Shown piece after piece: positions 1 through 8,738 of a stretch of DNA of 64,000 nt. Location: positions 3,286,001 to 3,350,000 of the forward strand of contig NC_089450.1 of NCBI RefSeq assembly GCF_026210795.1, given 5' to 3'. Below the pieces are notes generated by a model. It ran no database searches, was not told where the DNA came from, and saw only the letters and a program-made list of their open reading frames with translations. The translations under genes and the position numbers were made by a program. Numbering within the stretch: the first letter of the stretch is position 1; each line of letters opens with the position of its first letter. Source of the stretch: Rhizophagus irregularis. Lineage: Eukaryota > Glomeromycota > Glomeromycetes > Glomerales > Glomeraceae.

Positions 1-412
1 CAAAGGATTGTTGTTGAACACTATTTTGTTGATAAACGGGTTGTTGGACTTGTTGCTGAATCTGTTGTTGAATTAAAGATTGAATATTATAATGATGTGG
101 AAACTGATGGTCAGGAATACGAGATAAATTTATTCCATTATTCAAGAGTCGCGCAATTTCAAATTGATGTAATTCGGTATATGTAACGTAATAAATGCGT
201 GCATCGTTTTGTAAAGGAAAGTAAAATTCAAATGTATCGCTTTGAAGGATGGGAGTTATAGTATTGGTATTGGACATTCCTACGTTATTATTAATAGGAG
301 TTTGTTGGTCATTGTTATTATTATCAAGAAAATGTGAAGGTGCGAAATTATTTCCAGTCTGATACATTGGTAAATCAGAATAATCTTGAGAAGCTTGGTT
401 ATTTGTATTCAT
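1..412 (-). CDS. Q/N-rich hypothetical protein, N-terminal part (cut by window edge)
   Basis: The frame is open from the ATG at 412 to the window edge, about 137 residues, with no stop. It starts MNTNNQ and continues with an N-rich stretch, a conserved block around FEFYFPLQNDARIYY and a Q-rich tail. It is nearly collinear with the complete protein at 20122-20778, and all length differences seen are multiples of three (for example a missing codon before the PLQ segment), so this copy appears to be under coding constraint. The FYF...IYY.TYTEL block resembles the YLFYYQP...VYNIT block of the protein at 24600-25169, which suggests one lineage-specific family. No known domain is recognised; the Q-rich ends are probably disordered. 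The start is chosen because it matches the start of the paralogue. Confidence 0.7.
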   Translation of the reverse strand, partial: MNTNNQASQDYSDLPMYQTGNNFAPSHFLDNNNNDQQTPINNNVGMSNTNTITPILQSDTFEFYFPLQNDARIYYVTYTELHQFEIARLLNNGINLSRIPDHQFPHHYNIQSLIQQQIQQQVQQPVYQQNSVQQQSF

Positions 413-655
413 TTTTCTAAATAAATTATCAAATTATGGAAACAAGAATAAAAAAATAAGCCTAGGCTGATATAAAATTGATTAAAAAAAAGAAAAGAAA
501 ATTTTTTGGAAAATGTAGCGAAAAAAAAGGGAGAATATGGTATATTTATATACGTTTTATGTTGGCACTCAAGGAGCATTATTATTATCATGATAATTTA
601 CCCAAGCGTTGTTTGTTTTATTGTTTAATTTTCTAACTGTTTTTAGATTTTCATT
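1..655 (-). repeat. Segmental duplication, copy 1 (partner 20360-21140)
   Basis: The gene at the left edge and about 240 bases upstream of its ATG align with the gene at 20122-20778 and its upstream region. Shared non-coding landmarks include aaaaaataagccta, the gatataaaat segment and ttttctaactRttttgagat-like sequence. Copy 2 carries roughly 100 extra bases between these landmarks. Conservation outside the reading frame argues for duplication of a DNA segment rather than domain similarity alone. Confidence 0.7.
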
Positions 656-1402
656 TTTAGTTTTTCATTGTACAGTATTATGTATGAGTTTGTTTTCAGA
701 AACTGAACAATGAAATCTATTTTCGGTAAAAAAAAGAAAGATCACATACACGTGACACATCATTTCCAAGAGAAAAAATGTTTATTTTTCATTTCAGTAT
801 TACAAACAATGTGTTTGTTTCATCACTTTTTTTTAGAATATTATAAAGTTTAATCATTATCAGTTATACATTATGAATTATTCGTGGATAAAGTATCATA
901 AATAGTAAGTTCCGTTTCATTTCATCGAAAAAAAAAATTTTTTTTTTTTTTTACTTAAATATTGGTGATCTATAATAAAATCCTGTCAAAAAAATATAAC
1001 CAATCAAAAGTTTCAAATGAAAAGCTGCGCCACTTAAAACAAAAGTGTCGTCATCAACAATCATGTGACTCTGAAATTTGATCTTATAAACGCGGAGATT
1101 GAAGGATATTTCGAATAAAATTTCACGAAAAAATTCCTATTCCCGTATATATCATAAAATTAAGAACTTATCATTTTTTAGCTGTACTACAACCTTTAGT
1201 TATTAACTGGCATTTTTTTTCAGATCAGGTTCCCTTTTTTATAATATAAACATAAAATTTCTCTCTTACTTTATTACACATCGTTATTTACACGATCAAT
1301 ATATTAAATAATAAATTACTATTGCAGTCTGTATCAATCAAAATTTTTGAAATATGAATTTTAATTTTTAATAAACATATCATTCAACAAAACTCTCGCA
1401 AT
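413..1402. other. Intergenic, AT-rich
   Basis: The first 240 bases belong to the duplicated promoter region of the flanking minus-strand gene. The rest is AT-rich and shows no credible reading frame. It holds an A10T15 palindromic run at 928-952, one of several such runs in the window. Confidence 0.6.
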
Positions 1403-1811
1403 ATGCAACCGATGACTGTTAGTCAATCCATTCAAGATATTCAATGTCATCGAGCTCTCATCCATTAATCTCCATCAGACTCAGGATAATGTTGTTATGG
1501 CTGAATACTTTTTCTTTTATAAACCACACAACGATTTTCAAATTTATCATATCGCTTGTAAAGAAATTCCATTTGAGATGATTTCTCGCCTTTTAACTAA
1601 TAACAATTACTTGACTCACAATAATGTTCAATTAAATAATTCACATTTATTTTATTATCAGCATCCTGACGATAAGAAAATCTATAAAGTTATTTGTGAA
1701 ATAGTCTCAAATGATTATATTGTTCGTATGTTAAACAAAATTAATTATGGCAACGAATTAAACCTTAATGAACAACAACAGGTGGAGTTTTCTCAAGAAC
1801 TTAAATATTGA
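1403..1811 (+). pseudogene. Decayed relative of the Y/F-domain protein at 24600-25169
   Basis: The frame 1497-1811 (104 residues, MAEYFFFYKPHNDFQIYH...) matches residues of the minus-strand protein at 24600-25169 over its conserved core, including the QHP.DKKIYK and MLNKI.Y segments. Upstream, from an ATG at 1403, the sequence encodes MQPMTVSQSIQ, matching the paralogue's N-terminus, but in a different frame. One base plus about eight codons are missing near 1445, so the two parts no longer join. At the 3' end the frame stops after FSQELKY, while the paralogue continues for about 45 residues. A truncated protein starting at the internal ATG 1497 is possible, so this could still be expressed. 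It is called a pseudogene because both ends are damaged. Confidence 0.6.
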
Positions 1812-2552
1812 AGGGAGTCAAATAATTGATTAAATCATGCATGCTTTAAATGTAGTTCTAAATTATCTTTAATTATATTTTTGGCGTATATATATGTATA
1901 TTTTTTAAATTTCTCTCTTTATCATATTATTATATATTTTATTTAGATATTCTTTAATTTATATTATTTATATTACAAATAAACTTGTTTTTTATTATTT
2001 GCGACTTAAATTACTTTTATTGTGGCGTTACGTTTGAAATGTGTATCAGATGGCGCAGAAATTCAAAGAAAATTCAGTTTATCTAACGGGAAAGTATATT
2101 TTAACTGTTCTTCAAGTTAAATGCCATTCAATTTAAATCTTTATAGATTTCAAACAACAATGCAAAATATTTTAAGCATAGTATATGTATATACATATTG
2201 TCTGCCCTACTTTTTTAGTAAAAAAAATTATTTTTATAAATCAAAGAAATAATATAAAGTAAATCGATGGTCTGCCCTCTGGTAATTTACTTTTTTACGT
2301 TTTTTTATTCATAACAAGGTAATAAGTTGTTATATTTTTATTATCGGGTATATTCAAGTAGAAGCCGTGATGAGAAACTGAACAATTCCCTAGTGATTGC
2401 ACAGAAACCAGCTTCCCAATCATAATTGCCACTTCCTAAAAAATTTGATGGCAGCAACCAATGCAATTGTACCTTAATCCAATTTGCATTTCCGCCAATT
2501 CGTGGAATTAGCCAAAAATTAAGATTTTCATAAAGATTTGCACATTTTAACA
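1812..2552. other. Intergenic, AT-rich, weak ORF only
   Basis: A 70-residue minus-strand frame (2341-2553) in a slightly less AT-rich patch contains WLIPRIGGNANWIKVQ. The plus strand of the same patch also reads openly for short stretches. Neither matches anything recognised and no splice sites frame it. It may be a relic of a mobile element; nothing firmer can be said. Confidence 0.4.
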
Positions 2553-3605
2553 AGAATTATGTTTCACAAGCTTAAATTATGTGTTACATAATCAGATGAT
2601 CTAAATCTATCAAAAAATAAAAAAAAATTTTTTAACGTTTATTCAAAAATAACAATGGCAACTACTTTCTTTTTCAATCACTTTTCAATCAGATTTTTGT
2701 TGGGTGACTTAGAAAAGTTCATAGGCATATATAGCAGGTTTTTTTTAATCAGTAAGTAAGAAAACAAATATTAATAATTTATATTAATAAGAAAAATCTT
2801 TTTTCATTTATTTTTAACCTTAGTTCCTTCTTTTTTTTAGTAAAAATATATATAAAATAAAAATGTGAGTTATGATTTAGAGTTTTTGAGATGTTTTTTT
2901 TTGTTTTTACTATACTGATTTTATTCTACTTGTTAATTACTTAATTTATTCAATTTAAAACAGAAATAGCAAACAAAACCTTGTTAAGTAAAGTAAAAAG
3001 AGCTCAATAATACCTGTAAAGATCATCTTTTGGTAAGAATACTGTAAGAATTATAATTTTAAAAATTTTTGTGTCGGAGTTTTATTCAATTAACAAAATC
3101 GTTAATATCTCGGCATACATGCATGCTAAACACATATATTTATATTCATATGAAAGCCCAGAACCTACTCTATCTGAACGAAAATGATCATTCAAATCGA
3201 ATAACTAGATGTGAAGATATTAACGATCAAAGTCAAAAGTTAAAAATAAATATATTGAACGTAATTATTCAGCAACTTGTGATTCAATTCATGCGATATT
3301 TGTTTTATGGATAGCTCATGATTACCTCTTTCTAATGAATATAAATTCATTCGTCTAGCACACATACACGTTAAGTTATTCAATATTTTGTCATGACAAT
3401 TATATTTAAATTTTTTAATTTTAATGATATTATTAAAAAAATCAAAAAATAATATAATTAAATCAATTTTATTTATGTCAGCTGGTGTGAATCTATCATC
3501 ATGTAACTTGTATTTGCATTTGCTTAATAAAGTTAGTTTTTTGAATATTAAAACTTAATTCCATAAATCAGCCCATATGGTTATAAATCCATACAGTTTT
3601 ACCTT
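2553..3605 (+). repeat. Dispersed repeat, ~1.05 kb, copy 1 (inverted copy at 59840-60897)
   Basis: The reverse complement of 59840-60897 aligns with this stretch over almost its whole length, with moderate divergence. Shared blocks include gaattatgtttcacaa (left end), atgtgttacat, cacttttcaatc, ccagtaagtaa-like, atcatttggtaagaa-like, tcattcgtctagca and cacgttaagttatt, then cagctgg.gt and aaaacctaattcc-like near the right end. Reading frames in both copies are broken, so the unit looks non-coding. No clear terminal inverted repeat or TG...CA ends could be fixed. It may be an old non-autonomous element or a solo LTR. Confidence 0.7.
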
Positions 3606-4846
3606 ATATATTACAATAATTACAATACAATTAGTGTGCATAATAATATTGAGAGGATTACTGCTATAATTATTCAAAAACTTACCTACAATGAATGATA
3701 TAAAAGCTATTAGGCTGAAGGTGATTGAAATGGTTAAGAAGAAAAGAGAATTAGACTTCATGATTATAATAAAATGATAAAGTTTATTGATGGATCTGAT
3801 AAGTTTTTTACTTCCCCTTATTAAATGAATTATTTTTGGATTTTGCTCAAGAATTAATTTTGGAGGTATTTATTTACGACTTATTCTCAAACGTTATGTA
3901 CAGTATTTTAATGAAAGCTTTAATTAATTAAACAAATTTAAACTTTATTAGGCTTCTTTTTTCTTACTCCTGTGAAACTTAAGGGAAATATTATTACTTC
4001 ATGCAAAGAAGTCGATTAATGAAATCAACATTAATCAAAGGATTAATTGCTAGTTCAGATATTATTATAAAATGATTGTATTACAGAATTTTACAATAAA
4101 GGCGCTTTATTTTGGTTCCTACAATTAAAACGTTTATACTGCTGATCTATTTATTTCAAGGGGCGGATAATTTATAACTTATTTCGTAATTCATTTTAAC
4201 ACTCTGTGAAATTTATAAATTAAATGTAAAAGATTCAAGGTCTATGAACAGATGAATTAATGTTGCTCGTTAACTGTTACATTTTCATAACAATTTCATG
4301 TGAAAAGAGAGGTAATATTTTCAGATATGCAATCGTCAGTAGTCCAATCATGTTATGACGTTAATATTATTAAAAAAAAAAAATTTGTAATTATTTTATT
4401 TTTACATAAAATGAAAATTTCTCATTAAACTTACATAGTCTTTTTAATAAAACTTTAATCATGATGTGACTATATTCTATACTGGTATTAGAATTAGAAT
4501 TTAAAATTACGGGTAATTTCAAAAGAGATTTTTATAGTTTTTATAATTGATGCTTTCTTTTTGCCAGAATTTAATTAATATATTTCGTCTATTGTTAAAA
4601 TATATGACGAAGTTACAAACATGTAACCTTTTTTTTATCATTGTCAGAACATCCATTTTCCCGATGTAACCTTTCCCCAAACAAATCACTTCCCAATAAA
4701 GACAAATTCCCTGATAGATATTTTCCTGAAAATCAATTTTTTTTGACATGATATTATCCCGATGATATATATCACATTTCCCAAATCAAATTACGAAAAA
4801 TGATAACAACGAAAGCGATTTATTAAAGGCAATCTATAAATCCACA
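3606..4846. other. Intergenic, AT-rich
   Basis: Only short, compositionally poor frames occur (for example 3555-3761 and 4519-4749 on the minus strand). They have no recognisable similarity and no splice context. No repeat longer than a homopolymer run was noticed. Confidence 0.5.
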
Positions 4847-5218
4847 ATGGAAGAAGAAATGGGGAAAGGACTTCAAATAAAAAGTCAAGACGAGCTAATA
4901 GACGAAGAGGGTTTGTATAGAAAGAGAATAGGATTAAACAAATTCAAGGTGCCAATACCATCCAAATCGGAGGACAAATTTGTTGACGCCAGATCCGATC
5001 CTATTTCAACAATACCAAGAACCCAAGAAGAACATGAAGAGCTCGATAAACTAAACGAATATTTTAGCGAAAGACTATATGTTGTGAATAAGAAGACAAG
5101 CTTGCCTACGGAGAAGAAAGAAGAAGGGAAAACTGTTGAAGGCAAAGACGAAATTAACACGAATAAGAAACGCGTAGTGACAACGCAGGGACAAAGGGAA
5201 GATTCGGATAATGAATAA
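4847..5218 (+). CDS. Small charged hypothetical protein
   Basis: This frame has 123 codons and starts MEEEMGKGLQIKS. The composition is strongly charged (E, K, D), without hydrophobic segments. Its codon use is more GC-rich than the flanks, and the opposite-strand frame is only its shadow. The first half contains a K/R-rich segment (YRKRIGLNKFKVPIP); the last 45 residues are lysine/glutamate-rich and probably disordered, ending in the acidic REDSDNE. The same frame stays open upstream of the ATG back to a TGA at 4763 and reads plausibly (NDNNESDLLKAIYKS), so an unseen upstream exon is possible. No family is recognised and no function is proposed. Confidence 0.55.
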   Translation: MEEEMGKGLQIKSQDELIDEEGLYRKRIGLNKFKVPIPSKSEDKFVDARSDPISTIPRTQEEHEELDKLNEYFSERLYVVNKKTSLPTEKKEEGKTVEGKDEINTNKKRVVTTQGQREDSDNE

Positions 5219-6479
5219 ACAAATTTGTCCTGTAAGTTTGCTTTTACAAATTTGGGGATAAATTCTTGGCCAACGCTTGGATCTGACCGAAAATTACTTG
5301 GACAAAAAAAGATTTTGGACTAACATATTGGGTATTTCCATCAAAAGTGTAGTGTTTTAGAATTTTTTCTTAATGTTTTCGAATTTATAAAAAATTTTTT
5401 ATTTCATTTAATTTTGTTTTAGTTTTCAATTTAGTTTAGTTTTTTTTTTAGTAAAATTAGCAAAGCCTCAAACATAAAAGATATTAAAAATCAAAAAACA
5501 TAGTAAAACTTAGAATAGTAGTGTAGTATTAACAAAAATTTTAGATCATACACAAAATATTTAGATAGATCTTAAATTTGTAAATTTTTTTTTTGTTTCG
5601 ATAACTTAGTTATAGGGGGTAGAAAGAATTTTCTTTCTAAACTCTAGGTGCTTTTGTACTTAATTATGATCTTAGGATCAATAATAATTAATAAAGAGCG
5701 CGTTACTATTAAAAAAAAAAAAAAAATTACGAAAAATGATTTGCAATAATGTCTGCGAAAAAATACAATAAATTAATGGAATAAAATTTATTTTTTAAAT
5801 TTATTCAACTTAACTTTTTTCTTATGTTTTCTTAATTTTTTTTTTATTAATGAAAAATGATATATATTTGATGATCTAATAAAGTTGACAGCTTATAAAA
5901 TTTATAGTTTGACAATTGAGTTTATTGATTTTTAGAATTTGTGTTATACAAGAAAATTAACTGCTTTCAATAAACCTTAAACGAGAGAAAAAACAAATCA
6001 TTGTTGGATATCAGAGCAATTTAATTTGCTGTTTGTGATTTAATCGTAAATTTTTTATATAAATAATATGGATCGTTATTTTGTAGTTTTTGATATTTAA
6101 CATTTTTTCATACTATTTGTTTATACTATTTGTTTATACTAGTGTGAATATAATTAGTATATTATAAATTTATTTAATTTTCAATAGTTAACTTCAACTT
6201 GATTTCTCTTTATAATATTATTGTATATATTATGTATTTCTCCAGTTAATAAAAATAAAACAACAATTTAAATATAAAATACAAAGACGCCTAATAAATA
6301 AAGTTAAATTATTTCCTCTCTAATCGATACCCAGTTCATTTTAAATCCATTTTTTTTGATAAGATTCAATGGTGTTTTCGATGTTCAATCTTGTTTATTT
6401 GTGTGTATATTGATTTAATCATATTGAAAGTATTCAATGTTTTTGCTTTCAGTTGATAAATATTGCGACACTTCAAAAA
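5219..6479. other. Intergenic, AT-rich, likely 3' region of the preceding gene
   Basis: This long AT-rich stretch has no credible frame. Several aataaa-like sites lie in the first 600 bases and could serve as polyadenylation signals. The 5220-5330 part is less AT-rich and probably belongs to the 3' UTR. Confidence 0.45.
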
Positions 6480-7500
6480 ATAAATAGAATTATCGTTTCC
6501 CCTATCGAAATCTACCCATCTAAAAAAAAAAAGAAAAAGATTGAAACGTTGATAAACGTTTCATTAAAATAAATAATCAAGAAGACTTCACTCACCGAGT
6601 TCTCACGTTTCTAAAGAAATCAGAAGAAATGACTGTCTAAAAAGAAAAAATCAAAATGTTAGTAGATATTTCACTGCAGTAAAATAAAAATTTAAATAAT
6701 TCTCCCACCAGTTTCTAACGCGTCCAATTACCCTTCCCGTCTAAAGAAAAGAAAAGGTTGAATTTTTTTTGTTTCAATACACTTGTTGAAACAACTTGTA
6801 GTGCGAAATTAATCCGAAAGATGGCATCTTCGTTATCTTTTTTCCTTTACCGTTATTCTGTAAGTATTTTACGTCTAGAGAGACTCAAAAAAAAAACTAA
6901 AAAAAAAGAAAATGAGCAGTTAGTAATGCTCGTTAATGTTAATATGAAAAAAAATCCAAAATAACTTCTCTTTTTTATTACTTACCGGTATCCCACGTCG
7001 AAAAAAACACTTAAAAAAGAAAAAAAACGAACATTTAGTATTGTTCGTTAAAATAAAAAAATCGAAACAATTTTTTTTTATGAAACTTTCTGGTATCTTG
7101 GTATTCCACGTCAAAAAAAAAAAATGCCTAAAAAAGAAAAAAAACGAATAATTAGCAATGTTCGTTAAAATAAACAAAGAAAAAAATTTTTTTACTTACC
7201 GGTACTTTACATCCGGAAAGACTTGAAAAAATTGCATAAAAAAAGAAAACAAAACAAACAGTTCGTTAACTGTTAATATAAAAAATCAAAAAAAAAAATT
7301 TAATTTTCTTACTCATTGGTCCCACATTAAGAGAGGTTCAAAATCGCCTAAAAAAAAGAAATTAATAATGTTCATTAATATAAAAAAAAATCGAAAAAAA
7401 AAATTTCTTTTTTACTTACCAGTCCCACGTCCAGAGAGACTCGAAAAACCGCCTAAAAAATGAAGAAAAATAAACAGTTAGTAAATATAAAAAAAAAGTT
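6480..7500 (-). repeat. Degenerate tandem array, ~110-bp units carrying splice-like signals
   Basis: Read on the minus strand, about eight degenerate units follow one another. Each complete unit has an acceptor-like pyrimidine run ending TTTTTAG, a short GC-richer block resembling GCGGTTTTTCGAGTCTCTC then GACGTGGGAC, a donor-like GTAAGT or variant, a T-rich stretch and a branch-site-like TACTAAC or variant. Donor-like sites on the plus strand are acttac at 7414-7419, tcttac at 7307-7312, acttac at 7194-7199 and 6980-6985, and actcac at 6590-6595. TACTAAC (plus-strand gttagta) is at 7477-7483, 6919-6925 and 6658-6664. Acceptor ct dinucleotides are at 7453-7454, 7348-7349, 7128-7129 and 6637-6638. 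The putative mini-exons (about 33-41 nt) are not consistently in frame and some contain stops. This could be an intron-exon unit multiplied in tandem, a spliced non-coding RNA gene or a minisatellite seeded by an intron. Confidence 0.6.
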
Positions 7501-8738
7501 GAATTATGCTAGAACTACGTATAATAATACGTTTCCTGAAAAAACACTCTGGAGCATATCCTTTGTAGGATATTTCGGGATAGCATCTCATGAAATGCAA
7601 CGGCGTAAATGAAAAGTAATGAAGTAATAACAAAAATATATCCCGCCCGTTCATATTGTTATGATAAAAAGTAGTGGTTCGCAATATTTTATTGTCTTTT
7701 AGACTTTACACCAATTTATTGAATTTTTTAAAGCAAAAGCGGATCTATGGTCCTTTATATACTGTATTTTGATGGAAAACTTATTTATTAACGCTAATAC
7801 AGTTGGAAGGAACTTTCTGATTCGAAATATAAATGGTATCATTTCTTTCTCTCGGAAGAAAAAATGTTAAGATCCGGGCTTGGCGCTTGTACCTAAAGAA
7901 AAAAAAGTTAGCATATTTCAATATTCCCCTCAACATGTTTATTAAGCAATGAAAACTTTTTCGTAAATGTTTGGCCTTAAGCTCTTAGCAAGAGAAGATA
8001 GATTCAATTTTTATTAATAATAGTACGTGTGTCACGTCAGAGAAATTTCTGTATCTATCTATACGCTAAAATCTATCGAAGCCAACTACGTTGATATTCT
8101 ATCGACCACTTCTTGTTCGTGGCGCAGCTCGTCTCAAAGACCTGCGACATCTCACTAAGATATTAGACGGTAAACTGGCAGGTATTTATAAAAAATCGGA
8201 CAGTCAGCAATTGATCTTCCAAATTTCAGGAGACGATTGCGATTTCACGAAAAACAATATCTGATATAAGTATTAGTTATTCAGAAATCCATCTTTAAAA
8301 GGTACGAAACATAATAAATAATATAATTAATTCTAAAGTTATAGTAATCCATCTTTAAAAGGTATTAAACATAATTAATTAAATTATATTCTAAAGAAAA
8401 CCACAACACAAAAATTACACAAAGCTGGTTTTCAATTGATAAATTTTTTCATTAATTGTATTTGATCCTTGACTCACAGTTCGTCGGTAGCTGACTCACA
8501 GCTTGTAGTAATTATTCAACAACCATTTATGAAAATATATATATATGACACATAATCAAAATGTCAACGCTATCTCGAGTACTTTTGCCATTCTGGGTAC
8601 GATGACGTTCTGGGTACAAACTAGATTCGAGGAAAATTCCAGGTTTAACGTCATATCCAAAATGTTTTATTTGTGTGATTACTTTTTTGAACTTTGTTTC
8701 TAACCCTCGATTTTCGCGTTTGCAGATACAAAATCAAA
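7501..8738. other. Intergenic, with a 60-bp tandem duplication upstream of the CRN gene
   Basis: A minus-strand frame at 7478-7684 ends in a segment (MRCYPEISYKGYAPECF) that weakly recalls the RPEI...TP region of fungal kinase tails, but it lacks other motifs. At 8285-8395 the phrase aatccatctttaaaaggta and what follows occurs twice, 60 bases apart. A possible acceptor (tttgcag) ends at 8725, so the CRN gene could have a non-coding 5' exon in this interval. Confidence 0.45.

Noticed and set aside
409..591. 60-residue minus-strand frame upstream of the Q-rich gene
   Set aside because: Phenylalanine-rich, compositionally poor, lies in the duplicated promoter region and is not kept in copy 2.
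7478..7684. Frame with MRCYPEISYKGYAPECF, resembling a kinase tail segment
   Set aside because: Only about 12 residues resemble kinases; no other kinase motif is found up- or downstream, and the frame runs into the splice-like array.
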